Shown: positions 47,155 to 59,734, numbered from the stretch's first letter. The stretch: 64,000 nt of DNA from Anthonomus grandis grandis (GCF_022605725.1 NC_065549.1:1612001-1676000), one strand, 5' to 3'. The notes: a model not told the origin generated them from the sequence alone. Numbers and translations: made by a program.

Positions 47155-47625
47155 AAGGTTAATGAATTTTGGAACGTGGAATGTGCAAGACATTCGGACT
47201 AAGCTAGATCAGGTTCTAAAAGAAAATAAGACATTCAAGGATTTTATTAATTTCTATAGTGCAGTAGGAAAAGATAGAAGAGCAGCCTAAGGCCTAAGTA
47301 TACTAATAAGAAAGTGTTGTCAAGAATTATTGTTAATAAAAGTTGAGATGAAGTTAAAGAGGCATCACTTAGTGGTACTATGCACCTTCTAAAGATGGAT
47401 ATATTTTACAAAGATCTAACGAATTTGGTAGTGAGTATTGCAACTGAAAAGGAGGTCATTGGAACATGCCCTAAATAGGTACGGATCTAGAGTTGGAAAA
47501 TAAGGACTAAATAAAACCGGTGAAAGACTAATTAGTTTTTGCTATCATATGACTTTAAACGTAATGAATGGATGCGGTCAACCCAAAGATAGCGTTAAAT
47601 TTACGTGGAACTAACTAACGAGAAT
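47155..47625 (+). pseudogene. LINE endonuclease fragment (RTE-like)
   Basis: Broken frames read NFGTWNVQDIRTKLDQVL, then VGKDRRA with GLSILIRK, LKLKRHHLVVL, and NRYGSRVG with GERLISF and NVMNGCGQPKDSVKFTW. This is the order of an apurinic-type endonuclease N-terminal domain of RTE-like LINEs, with several stops and deletions and no reverse transcriptase after it. Confidence 0.65.
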
Positions 47626-47689
47626 GTTGAAATTAATAATTGACTACTGCATATATATAGGGAAAACTCCAAAATCATGCTTAATAACG

Positions 47690-50110
47690 TGAGAGTCTAT
47701 TAAGGAGGTATATATAATTGATAAATATTTGTCCAAAAAAAATGCGTTTGATCGCTCTTAATACTAAGGAGATTGGAATAGAGAAATTAGTTTAATCTAT
47801 TTACTAAGTTTGAAAAATGTTACATTAAAATTAAGACTGGTAAATATTTAACAAAAACGAATAAACAAAAAGCGTTCCAACGCCCTTAACACCTTAAGCC
47901 AGGTAATTTTTGTTAAGGAGGTTAGAACAGGAAAAAATTTTTAATTTATTTTTTACCTATTCACTAAATAATGAAACTTAATTCCTTATACTAAAATACA
48001 ATAAAAAAATTATCATTTCATAGGTTTGAAAAATTTTAAATTAGAACCAAAAATGGTAATTATTTTATGACAAAATTTTTTTTTAAAAATGCGTTCCACC
48101 GCCCTTAATACCTTCAAGCAGTTCAATTTTATTAAGGAGGTTAGAACAGGGAATTTTTATTTTTTTTTAATTTATTAACTAATTGAGAAAACTTAATTTA
48201 TTACTTTAAAGACAAAATAAAAAAATATTCACTTCCTCAGTTTTTGAAAAATGTTAAATTAAAATCAAAACTGGTAAATATTTAACAAAAATTTTTTTTG
48301 TAAAAATGCGTTCCACCGCCCTTAATATCTTCAGCCAGTTTAATTTTCTTAAGGGGGTTCGAGCAGGATAATATTTTAATTTTATTTTTCACTTAATAAC
48401 TACTTAAGGAAACTTAATTCCTTACTTTAATACAAAATAGAAATTATTCATTTCTTTAGGTGTGAAAAATGTTAAATTAGAACTGAAATTGGTAACTATT
48501 TCACGAAAATAAAATTAAATAAAAAAATGCGTTCAACCGCCCTTAATACCTTAAGCCAGGTCTATTTTATTAAGGAGGTTAGAACAGGAAGAAAATTATT
48601 TTATTTTTTACTTATTAATTAATTATTAATTATTAATTACTTATTCTAAGGCAAAATAAAAAAAAATATTCACTTCTTCAGTTTTGAAAAATGTTAAATT
48701 AAAATCAAAACTGGTAAATATTTAACAAAATTTTTTTTTTGTAAAAATGCGTTCTACCGCCCTTAATACCTTAAGTCAGTTCAATTTTATTAAGGAGGTT
48801 AGAACAAGGAAAACATTTTTCTTTTTTTTATTTATTAACTAATTAAGAAAACTTAATTCCTTACTCTAAGACAAATTAAAAATTATTCGCTTCTTAAGGT
48901 GTGAAAAATGTTCAACTAGAACCGAAATTGGTAATTATTTTACGGAAAAAAAATTAAATAAAAAAATGCGTTCAACCGCCCTTAATACGTTAAGCCAGGT
49001 CTATTTTATTAAGGAGGTTAGAACAGGAAAAAAAATTATTTTATTTTTTACTTATTAATTAATTATTAATTATTAATTACTTATTCTAAGGCAAAATAAA
49101 AAAAAATATTCACTTCTTCAGTTTTGAAAAATGTTAAATTAAAATCAAAACTGGTAAATATTTAACAAAAAATTTTTTTTTTAAAAATGCGTTCCACCGC
49201 CCTTAATATCTTCACCCAGTTTAATTTTCTTAAGGGGGTTCGAACAGGATAATATTTTAATTTTATTTTTCACTTAATAACTACTTAAGGAAACTTAATT
49301 CCTTACTTTAATACAAAATAGAAATTATTCATTTCTTTAGGTGTGAAAAATGTTAAATTAGAACTGAAATTGGTAACTATTTCACGAAAATAAAATTAAA
49401 TAAAAAAATGCGTTCAACCGCCCTTAATACCTTAAGCCAGGTCTATTTTATTAAGGAGGTTAGAACAGGAAAAAAAATTATTTTATTTTTTACTTATTAA
49501 TTATTAATTATTTATTCTAAGGCAAAATAAAAAAATATTCACTTCTTCAGTTTTGAAAAATGTTAAATTAAAATCAAAACTGGTAAATATTTAATAAAAC
49601 ATTTTTTTTTTGTAGAAATGCGTTCTACCGCCCTTAATATCTTCAGCCAGTATAATTTTGTTAAGGGGGTTCGAACACGGTAACATATTAAATTTATTTT
49701 TCACTCAATAATTACTCAAGAAAACTTAATTCCTTACTCTAATACAAAATAAAAAATATTCACTTCTTTAGGTGTGAAAAATGTTAAAGTAGAACCGAAA
49801 TTGGTAATTATTTTACGAAAAAAAAATAAAATAAATAAATGCGTTTAACCGCCCTTAATACCTTAACCAAACTGATATTTGTTAAGGAGGTTAGAACATG
49901 GAAAATTTTTTTCATTTTTTCACCTAATTAAAAAAACTTAATTCCTTATTCTAAAAAAAATAGAAAATAATCGCTCCTTAAAGTTTAAAAAATATTACAA
50001 TAAAATCAAAATTGGTACATAATTTACAAAAAAAAATACGTTCGACCGCCCTTAACACCTTAAACCCAGCTCAATTATTAAGGTTAGAACAGAAAAAAAA
50101 AGTTATTTTT
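47690..50110. repeat. Satellite E, block b (about 215-bp monomer, about 11 copies)
   Basis: The marker TTAAGGAGGTTAGAACAGG or its variant TTAAGGGGGTTCGAACAGG recurs near 47706, 47914, 48134, 48350, 48573, 48793, 49013, 49230, 49455, 49665, 49882 and 50080. The two variants alternate in a higher-order pattern: 48380-48620 and 49260-49480 are nearly identical, about 880 bp apart, four monomers. The block ends at a CCAGAAATTTGACAGATGAC tail (50138). Confidence 0.95.
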
Positions 50111-51639
50111 CACTCATTAATTTGACAGATAAACAATTTCCAGAAATTTGACAGATGACATTGACACCTTCCCGGAACAAGCTGCGCGCCCATGCGCTCG
50201 ACAATAGACCTTAAAATCGGTTTATTTCCAATAAAGGTAAATGGCCATAATAACATTATCGGTAAATTGTATTATGCCCGGTAAATATTGGGTATTAAAA
50301 AGCGTGTAAAATCGATAAACGGCGTTATCGCGGTTTCTTAAATTACCGCGGTTGTGTTGCGTATACATATTGCAGTACCATAAAATTCCGCACAGGAGCC
50401 TTTAGATTAAATACCACCCACGTAAACAATTTATTATTGTTATTTCTTGGTGGGTGTATAATTGTTGTACCACCAACAAAGGTATTGTTACTGGCTATTA
50501 ATTATATAGTTCCTAGAAGTAATTTGATATTTTATTGACATGTATAGGTATCAAGGGCGCCATCTTGTGAAAAAACCCATAAAATCTCTTAATATTTTTA
50601 TTATTTAATAAACAAATGAATGAGCATCATCACTATAATTTATTAAAAACAAACAAATATGATATATATATATTGATATATTAGTGAACGTATGTGTACA
50701 GTAGAGACGTGAGTGAATATTGATGAACGTTGCCAATTTACTTTTAGAATAAATAAGCGATTTGGGGCCTATGAATAATCGAACGGATCCCACGAAATAT
50801 TCACAAATTGCCAATACATATCAGTTAAAACGGGCTGACGGGACTCAAAGCCGTTTAATAAATAAGCAAAAGTACTTGTTGGGAGAGCCAATAATGGACT
50901 GATTAAAGATTAAACATTTCGAGAGCGACCAGCCATCATATCTCAATATTTCACATCCAGACCGGACCAATGGAAACTAACAGCACGGATATAGCGACGA
51001 GCCTAACCTAACTCTCTCCCGCTCCTCACCCATAAATTATGCATTTAATTAAATTTATTTACAACGGGTTACTAATATATTAATGAAACAGTTGCTATTA
51101 ATGCGAAATTGTTTCATTTCATCCGAACTACGCCTCTTTATGTATAATTTATGTCAAGTTATCGATTGTGGGGCCCTCTATTCTATATCGCATACACACG
51201 GATTCCCCCCGCCTCTTATAACCGGGGGTTTAATCAAATTCGGTACTCCGAATATGCAAGCGCCTCCCGGAAATTTAATTTATCATATTCCCATTTGAAT
51301 TTACCGACTCTATATTTAAGAATTACTTAACCGCAATGTTCTCCTAGTAATACATATTTAAATCATTTGATATAATATCAGTTAGTCAAACGGGATTTGT
51401 TTTCTCGTTAGTTGAAGTGTCTTACAGCCCTTTTAAAGATAGTCATAGATATTCTTTAGTTCAAGTAAGACTTTAGGATTTATGACAGTGCAGTAGTTGT
51501 TGGAAGAACGCATATATATATTCAATTCCAATGAATACTATTAAAAAGTCGTATTGTACCCTAAACCCTGTACCCTTATCGACATTACCTATATCGTCAT
51601 ATTAAACGTGAGCGACTCTCTTGTGGTGTCAAATTTTAA
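50111..51639. other. Spacer between satellite E and LINE fragment
   Basis: Mixed-composition, non-repetitive sequence. Frames at 50605-50814 (minus) and 51083-51298 (plus) show no domain. It could hold regulatory sequence of the bab region, but nothing in it proves that. Confidence 0.4.
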
Positions 51640-51750
51640 TCATTGAGATATGGTTGATAGACTTTATAGAGTTCAAAAGATGCAAAAATCTTGTATCCGT
51701 TTTATTTTTGGTATTAATAGAGGTGATTTTAATTTAAATGGCTTAATATA
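51640..51750 (+). pseudogene. LINE ORF2 thumb fragment, split by mariner
   Basis: The frame reads DMVDRLYRVQKMQKSCIRF, then FGINRGDFNLNGLIY, the RVQN...R.I.G pattern of LINE reverse transcriptase C-terminal regions. It continues at 53034-53115 after the mariner (IQFFKNSFSYNNYVFRLNV). A small isolated fragment. Confidence 0.5.
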
Positions 51751-53031
51751 CGAGGGCGGGTCAATAAGTCCGTGACTTTTTGGATTAAAGACAGGTTTTT
51801 ATATAAAAAGTTATTTTATTCTTCAACATAGTCTCCCTTGAGTTCTATACACTTAGTCCAACGTTTCTCCAATTTTTTTATCCCTTCGGAAAAATATGAT
51901 TTGTCGAGGTCATCAAAATAAGCATTTGTTTGAGAGATGTTTAAGAGATGAGGTCGTTGGAGTCAAATCTCTTTCCGCCGAGCCATTTCTTTAAGTTTGG
52001 GAATAGGAAATAGTCACTGGGCGCTAAATCTGGAGAATAGGGTGGATGAGGAAGTAATTCGTAACCTAATTCATGGATTTTTGCCATGAAAACTGCACAT
52101 GTGTGGACCCTTGCATTGTCCTGGTGGAAAAGAACTTTTTTTTTGGCCAAATGTGGTCTTCTTTCTCTCAGTTCCTCATTGAATCTATCCAATAAGTTGG
52201 TATAATATTCTCCATTGATTGTTTTCCCCTTTTGAAGATAGTTAATGTGGATTATACCGCGTGCGTCCCAAAAAATGGTCGCCATGACTTTATTGCCTGA
52301 CAAACCCAACTTTGCCTTCTTGGGCGCCGATTCACCCCGAAAAATCCACTGTTTTGACTGCTGTTTGGTCTCCGGCGTGTTGTGGTGGATCCACGTTTCG
52401 TCCACGGTGACGAAACGACGCAAAAATTCGTCCATATTGCGGTTGAATAACGCCAAACACTCCTGGGAAATTGTCACACGGTTGCGTTTGTGGTCGATTG
52501 TGAGCAAACGCGGCACCCATCTTGCGGAAAGCTTTCTCATACCCAAATGATCATTCAAAATTGAAACAACTGAACCATGTGAGATGCCTATGGCTTCCAC
52601 AATCTCTCTCACTTTCAATCTCCGATCGGCTAAAACCATATCGTGAATTTTTTCGATTGTTTTGGATGTAGAGACCTCGACTGGGCGTCCAGAACGTTCG
52701 GCATCTTCCGTGCTTGTACGGCCACATCGAAATTCAGTAAACCACTTCTTTACCATGGAAATGGATGGTGCAGAGTCCCCATAATATTTATCAAGCTTAG
52801 CCTTAGTTTGAGTGATGGTTTTTTTCCGTAAAAATGAGCACTTTTTTCCATTTTCTTCTCAAAACGAGTGGTAGTCTGTTATCAACAGCTGTCAAACACA
52901 AACTAAATGACGCAGCTTGTTCAAATTTTGACAGGCGTCAACTGACAGTTCTCTGTTGACAGGAGCAGAGTTGCCATTTCCATTAAAGGGCGGGAAATTC
53001 AAAAAGTCACGGACTTATTGACCCGCCCTCG
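51751..53031 (-). mobile_element. mariner transposon, full length, TA target duplication
   Basis: 1281 bp. The ends are perfect inverted repeats of about 32 bp starting CGAGGGCGGGTCAATAAGTC. TA flanks both ends (51749-51750 and 53032-53033), the mariner target duplication. It contains one transposase gene on the minus strand, damaged by small indels. It sits inside a LINE coding remnant. Confidence 0.95.
51816..52851 (-). pseudogene. mariner transposase, two frameshifts
   Basis: A cut-and-paste transposase of the DD34D mariner group, spanning about 345 codons, the usual family length. From the ATG at 52851 the frame is lost within about 10 codons by an indel near 52828. The long frame 52756-51941 carries the HTH region (KVREIVEAIGISHGSVVSI, then WVPRLLT), the WIHHNTPE block with the first catalytic Asp in VDETW, the second in HQDNAR, and the third in the YSPDLAPSDYFLF motif. 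A second indel near 51940 breaks the frame; beyond it AYFDDLDKSYFSEGIKKLE and the usual end DYVEE are readable, with TAA at 51818-51816. The catalytic residues are present, but the gene is inactive as it stands. Confidence 0.9.
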
Positions 53032-53129
53032 TATTTAATACAATTTTTTAAAAACTCATTCTCTTATAATAATTATGTTTTTAGGTTAAACGTAAAAGTA
53101 AAGATGTATTGTATTGATTGTTTTTTATT

Positions 53130-53890
53130 TTCCCCGTAATAATCACTTCTTTAGGTTTGATAAATGTTAAATTAGAACTAAAATTGTTAATTATTTTATA
53201 AAAATTTTGTTAAGCAGGTTGGAACAGGAAAAAATATAAATTTATTTTTCACTTATTTACTAAATAAGACTGATCCTTGTTCTAAAGTACAATAAAAAAA
53301 TTATCGCTTCTTTGGATTTGAAAAATGTTAAATTAGAACCAAAATTGGTAATTATTTTATGACAATTTTTTTTAAATGCGTCCTAACGCCCTTAATAACT
53401 TAAGCCAGTTTAATTTTGTTAAGGGGGTTCGAACAGGATAACATTTTAAATTTATTTTTCACTCAATAACTACTTAAGGAAATTTAATTCCTTACTCGTA
53501 TACAAAATAGAAAACATTCACTTCTTTAGGCGTAAAAAATGTTAATTTAGAACCGAAATTGATAATTGTTTTACCAAAAAAAAATTAATAAAAAAAATGC
53601 GTTCAACCGCCCTTAACACCTTAAGCCAGGTATATTTTACTAAGGAGGTTAGAGCAGGGACAAATTTTTATTTTTTTTTTTACTTATTAATTAGGGAAAC
53701 TTAATTCCTTATTCTAAGGCAAAATAAAAAAATATTCATTTCATCAGTTTTAAAAAATATTAAATTAAAATCAAAACTGATATAATATTTTACAATTTTT
53801 TTTAAATGCGTTCTACCGCCCTTAATACCGTAACCAGAGTCATATTTGTTAAGGAGGTTAGAACAGGAAAAAAAATAATTAAATGATTTC
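53130..53890. repeat. Satellite E, block c (4 units) with shared tail
   Basis: Units at about 53214, 53425, 53641 and 53845 carry the GTTAAGGAGGTTAGAACAGG-type marker. The block ends in CCAGAAATTTGACAGATGAC followed by ATTGACAGAACTC, as at 50138 and 46910. Confidence 0.9.
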
Positions 53891-55325
53891 CAGAAATTTG
53901 ACAGATGACATTGACAGAACTCCGCTTTTGACACAGTACCACCTTATAAGGTGGTATTATACATAGTTTTAAATAATATTATATTCTCCCTTCACATTAC
54001 TATTACAGTACTAGTAGTACATCTCATTACTAGTACCCTGCATTAAATCATCGACGTACTCTTAACTAGTTAATTAATTTATTTAAATTGATCTGTTTAA
54101 TATTAAGGTAAATTAAAGATAAAGTAGTTTAAAAAAGGTTACTATAAGAAAAGCATTTTTTTAAATTTTTTATCTGTCATAGCTGTGTAAGTAGAACAGG
54201 GCCTGCATCATACATTGGCCTTTTATTTACCTAAATTGTTAAATACACCTGTCAATTATGCAATTTTCATGGTAAATAATAAACGGTTTTATTAATTTTT
54301 TAATTAATGAGCTGTTACTGGACTATGATAATTTCAAAAATTCCTAGAAGAATACATATAAATGAACAAGCTGATTATTATTAATGATTTAAGATATGTC
54401 TAAAGATTTGCAATAACTACATCCACTGCTTTAAACGTTTTAAATTTAATAGGAAACCAAATAGAATTTCTCGATACGTAACTAATAACTGGAATAAGGC
54501 AAAAAAAGTATCTATTGCTTTATTTGTTGAGTTTTACCGTTGTAAAGTCGAAAACCTAATTTCTATAGTATGTACCCCCTTAATTCCCTGCATGTCTCTT
54601 TTATATATAAAAGTTCTCTATGGCTTAGACATTACAACTTTTGTCCTCTTTGTGTCCTCTTGAGATTGCATAAACTGTACTTAAATTATCCATTAATATT
54701 GATTGGAGACCTATTTTAGTGTTCTTAAAATAACGAAAATTTTGATTGAAAAAAACGCGTTTTTATAAAATTGTTTTTTTTTGTCTAAAAATTCACAAAT
54801 TCCCATATATCAAAAGTTAGTCAATGCAGTTGCTTGAAAATTAACACTAAATTGCTAATAGTGAAAAATACACTTTTTCCATTAAAATTATAGTTTTCAA
54901 GAGGCCAAAATGTGACTTTACTAGGCACGGTTGTTTTTTCTTATTACCCTTGACTTGACTTGACTTGAAAACCGATTTTCCCAAAAACTATCAAACTTTT
55001 GAAAAAATTCAAAGAATACTTTTTAATAGTAAATTTTCCATTATGCAACTTTTTCATTAAAGTAACAGTTTTCAAGTTAGAGGCTAAAATGCGACGTTTA
55101 CTAGTCAAGATTGGGTTTTCCTAAGTTTTCAATTCTTTACAATTTGGAAATTATTATTACTTCATATTATCATTTTTCTGAACTCAATGCGACAATCTAG
55201 AAACTCGTACCTCTTCTGCTTTCTGACATTTTTAAGGTTAAAAACGTATCCAGTATTTTACTGGATACGTTTAGAAGAAAGTAAATAGTCCCAGATGAAA
55301 ATAAAATAATAATTCTTTCATGTAC
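53891..55325. other. AT-rich spacer, no gene seen
   Basis: Contains short inverted wording at its start (GTACCACCTTATAAGGTGGTA at 53935-53957, a palindrome). Two diverged copies of a segment with TAAAATTATAGTTTTCAAG and AAAATGCGAC-type wording lie at 54860-54930 and 55050-55110. No gene. Confidence 0.5.
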
Positions 55326-55830
55326 TTAAGTGCAACCCTGAATAAAAAACAATGAAATCCCAATAAATGTGTATAAATGTTGTTGGAGCAGTCGGTGGGA
55401 TGCCTGGAAGTACTCGATTAAACCAATGACAGCCTGTAATACATATAAAATGCCTGGAAGAAATACGAGATTATTCTTTCAGGCAGTTGAGTAAAATCTG
55501 GAATTAAGAAACTCTAAGGAATTTGTATCAGTTTTGTTGATTAGTTTGATTGTGTAGGATGTGCGGAAGTATTTGGAACAAAGCAATGATGACCTTTAAG
55601 GCTTAAAATGCCTGGACCAAATAAAATAAAATACTATTCCAGGCAGTTGAGTGAAAGCGTGAATTAAAAACAGTGAATTTGTGTAAGTTTTGTGGAGCAG
55701 TCGGTAGGATGCCTGGAAATATTTGATTAGAGCAATGACAATAAATAAATGTCTTAAAATAGCTGGAAGGACTAAGAAATTATTACTCCACGCAGTTGTG
55801 TTAAGTCTGTAGTAAAAAATAATTAATTTA
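55326..55830. repeat. Minisatellite F, block a (about 150-bp units)
   Basis: Units contain GTTGGAGCAGTCGGTRGGATGCCTGGAA, then AAAATGCCTGGAAGAAAT and TCAGGCAGTTGAGT. Block b (56765-57190) starts with a near-identical copy about 1507 bp away. Confidence 0.85.
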
Positions 55831-55979
55831 ATAATTATTTTTACTGACTCTTACCGCGACATTCCTAGAATGAGAGATTAGAAAATTTAGACCTAGAGAC
55901 CTAGAAATTTGATCTTCCTATAGTAATTAGTTCCTCTCTGATAATCGACCTTTAGGTTATATTTAATGTTCTATGGTTA

Positions 55980-56760
55980 TATATAACTCAAGCAACACAT
56001 CATGTATTATTATCGGTAAATATACATTTATTCAATGATTTTTTAGTAAATTTTTGGTTTTGGTATATTTATTAACCGTATATGGTCAAGTTATATTTAT
56101 TAAACTGTAGAATGTACGTGTATCATATATGATTCTGTTTACAAAAGGGAGAACATTCGGCATTTACATATCTAGTTTTTAAACTCGATTAATACAACTC
56201 AAGTATTTGATGATATTATTCTGAAAAATCACTGTTTTTTGTCCATATTATCCATTCTAATAACACTGTTTTTATACTAAATATTTATATATAAAATTAT
56301 ATCAAATTTAAATAAATATTGTTATTAATTTAAATATTGAATATATATTTTCTGCAAAAACTTTGATTTTCATCAACAAAACCCTTAGGCCCCCACCCAC
56401 CCCAATCATTTGTCCAGTTAGAAATTCTTTTGAAAAATCACCCTTTTTTGTCCATAATACCCAATCTAATAGCACTGTTTCTGTATTAAATTTTATTAAT
56501 ATACATTTATATAATTACATATATCAAATTTACATAAACAAACTGTGTTATTAGATTAGATAATAACGACCAAATCAGTATGCGTATTATTTTGGAAAAA
56601 AAATGATTTTTGAAAACAATTTTTTACTGGTAAGTTGTGTGGGGTGGGTGGGGGGGTAAGGGTAGGGTTAATGAAAAACGTGTTTTTGCAGAAAATAATT
56701 GCCTGAGAAAAAATACTTTTTAAGAAAATTATACTTGACAAAAAATCTATAGTTTTTGTA
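55980..56760. repeat. R5 foldback repeat, copy 2
   Basis: Begins CAAGCAACACATCATG. It has the C-rich arm (CCCCCACCCACCCC) near 56390 and the G-rich inverted arm (GGGGTGGGTGGGGGGG) at 56640-56656 followed by TAAGGGTAGGG. Flanking arms pair over roughly 150 bp each. Confidence 0.85.
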
Positions 56761-56764
56761 TCTA

Positions 56765-57190
56765 TATTAGCTTTCAAGGCATAAAAATTGGTTTAACATG
56801 CCTGGATGAAATAAAATATTAACTTTTCCAGGCATTTGAGTGAAACCCTGAATAAAAAACAATGAAATCCCAATAAATGTGTATAAATGTTGTTGGAGCA
56901 GTCGGTAGGATGCCTGGAAATACTCGATTAAACCAATAACAGCCTGTAATACATATAAAATGCCTGGAAGAAATAAGAGATTATTCTTTCAGGCAGTTAA
57001 ATAAAATTTGGAGTAAAAAATAGCGAAATTCTAAGGAACTTATATACGTTTGTTCGATTAGAGGGTAGGATGCCCGGAAATATTTCTAATAAAGCAATGA
57101 TAACTTTCAAAGCATAAAAATGGGCTTGAAATGCCTGGACGAAATAAAATATTAATTTTTTCAGGCACTTGAGTGCAACCCTGAATAAAA
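56765..57190. repeat. Minisatellite F, block b
   Basis: Same TGCCTGGAA-type units as block a, followed by the same ATAGTAATTAGTTCCTCTCT junction that precedes R5 copy 2, so the F plus R5 pair is duplicated as a unit. Confidence 0.85.
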
Positions 57191-57254
57191 AACCATAGTA
57201 ATTAGTTCCTCTCTGATAATCGACCTTTAGGTTATATTTAATGTTCTATGGTTA

Positions 57255-58210
57255 TATATAACCCAAGCAACACATCATGCATTATTATCGGTAAAAATAA
57301 ATTTATTCAACGATTTTTTAGTAAATTTTTGGTTTTGGTATATTATTTATCTACCGTATATGGTCAAGGTATATTTATTAAACTGTACGTATATCATATA
57401 CGATTCTGTTTAAAGAAGGGAGAACATTCGGCATTTACAAAAATTGACACGGGATTTACATATCTAGTTTTTAAAATCGATTAATACAACTCAAATATTT
57501 GATGAAATTCTTCTAAAAAATCAGTGTTTTTTGTCCATATTATCCATTCTAATAACACTGTTTTTATACTAAATATTTATATATAAAATTATATGAAATT
57601 TAAATAAATACTGTTATTAAATTAAATGTTGAATATATATTTTCTGCAAAAACATTGTTTTTCATCAACAAAACCCTTACCCCCCCCACCCACCCCAAAC
57701 ATTTATCCAGTTAGAAATTCTTTTGAAAAATCACCGTTTTTCGTCCATAATACACAATCTAATAGCACTGTTTTTGTATTAAATATTTATTAATATCCCT
57801 ATATATAATTATATCAAATTTAAATAAACAAACTGTGTTATTAGATTAAATAATAACGACCAAATCAGTATGCGTATTATTTTGGAAAAAAAGAAGATTT
57901 TTAAAAACAATTCCTTACTGGTAAGGTATGTGGGGTGGGTGGGGGGGTAAAGGTAGGATTATTGAAAAACGTTTTTTTTGCAGAAAATAATTGACTGAGA
58001 AAAAAATGCTTTTTAAAAAAATTGTAGATAATAAAAAATCTATAGTTTTTGTATCTATACTTTCTCATCTAACTTTAAGCTTTTCGAGTAAAACGTGGAA
58101 AAACCCTATTTTAAATCTCGAAAGCAAGACGTATCGCTATGAAAATTGCAGTAGTTGTGCCATTTTTTTCATCGCAAATAACTGAAAATTCAGTTTTTTA
58201 AGATAAGTCA
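57255..58210. repeat. R5 foldback repeat, copy 3 (most complete)
   Basis: About 950 bp from CAAGCAACACATCATG to TTTTTTAAGATAAGTCATT. The C-rich arm is at 57680-57697 and the G-rich inverted arm at 57930-57946. The 15290-15500 segment of copy 1 matches its last 200 bp. Confidence 0.85.
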
Positions 58211-59734
58211 TTAACTTTTTAAAAAATTTCAGTTTTTCTTGATTCTAGACAACTTTTCATTGTTATGTGTCAAAAAGGGAAAGTTCCCAAAAACCTGAAT
58301 TAAAAGTACAGAGTTGTATTGGGCAAAAAAATTGACAGTGATCACTCAGAGCCAACTAGTCGACTACGTTATTGTAACTATTTAAAAACAAGTGGGGCTT
58401 TTGAGAATACGGTCAAAATTTTAACTTCACTTATCGGTTTTTGGGGCAAAATTACCTAGAAAAGAGTTATCATTCTAAGTTAAATATCTAGGAAAATTGT
58501 TTTATTTAAAAGAAAAAGTATCTGTGCTATCAAATCCATTGGATGCAATACATATTACTTATACTCCTTATTCTTACTGCCTCATTTACGACATGATGTT
58601 TCAAGCGTTGCCAAAGTTTCAGGTTAATAAGCAGGACCTTTGAACTAGGAATTATTTCGATATTTTCCAATATCTAATGACTAATTTAATAGTCATAGTT
58701 AGTCAAATGATTCCATGCTGGCAACTCTTTTTGTTCTCTCATCTGTCACTTGATCTATCAGTTTATGACGTTACAACTACAGTGTCATCACCCAATGTAT
58801 TTAACCATATAAAGTCGGCACTTTTGATGCACGAAATTGTTTATTATAAACGTTTGCAATATATAAAATAATTTACGGAATAAAGGATTTATGCGGATAA
58901 TATTATGACACTCAATTTATTACTTTTATTATTTACGATTGTAATAATAACACAAGTTTTTCGTTCGTCATCCATATAATATGCATTTATTTACTTTGGA
59001 AGTATGTTGTACGTATGCGTGTTGTAATTAACACAAACTGCTTTTCACGGTTGGTGGGCCCTGCCCCCCTCGTGGATATCGGGTATTTATCTTTAATTTT
59101 GATTAATCATTTAAGATTTTTTTAATTTTATCTTTATTGCGTCAAAATATAAAAAGTTCGTATCCTTGACTTGGGCCCATAAAATTCCTCGTATAACGTC
59201 TGTTTATATCTCGGCTAATATAAATAAATAATAAATATAATATAAATAGCGTAGTTTTACACCTCTACTGTCGGCCCGACGTTTACCAAGTGATTTGGCA
59301 ATATTTGTATATATCTCGAAATTGTTTAAACTATAGTAATTAAGAAGAGTTATAAACCTTTAAATCTGTATTAAAGTAAATATGCTCGGGGCTTATTACG
59401 GCACATTTTATCTCGACGACGATTTATCATAAGCGATTAAAATATTTGGGTTGGGCTCAGATTAGTACCGGGCAAAGGAAATTCTAAAGATTATGCTGAA
59501 AATTTGACAGAAATATGACATTTACTTCTTGAGATATAGAGTTTTAAACTTTTAGAACGTCCAGCCGAGCCAACGTCAAGCCGAACGGATTTATATACTA
59601 TTTAACTAAATAAATATGTATAATAGACCTATATATGTATAATTATATATGTATAACCAGTTCAAAATTTATTCGATATCTACTATTCGACTCCATTTCT
59701 TTTTATCCTCCTATTGTTTTAAGGAAAAAATATT
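58211..59734. other. Spacer, no gene supported
   Basis: Non-repetitive AT-rich sequence. The 64-codon frame at 58677-58871 resembles nothing known. TATAT-rich between 59590 and 59660. Confidence 0.45.

Noticed and set aside
51083..51298. 71-codon open frame on the plus strand
   Set aside because: No domain, no codon signal and no neighbours supporting a gene.
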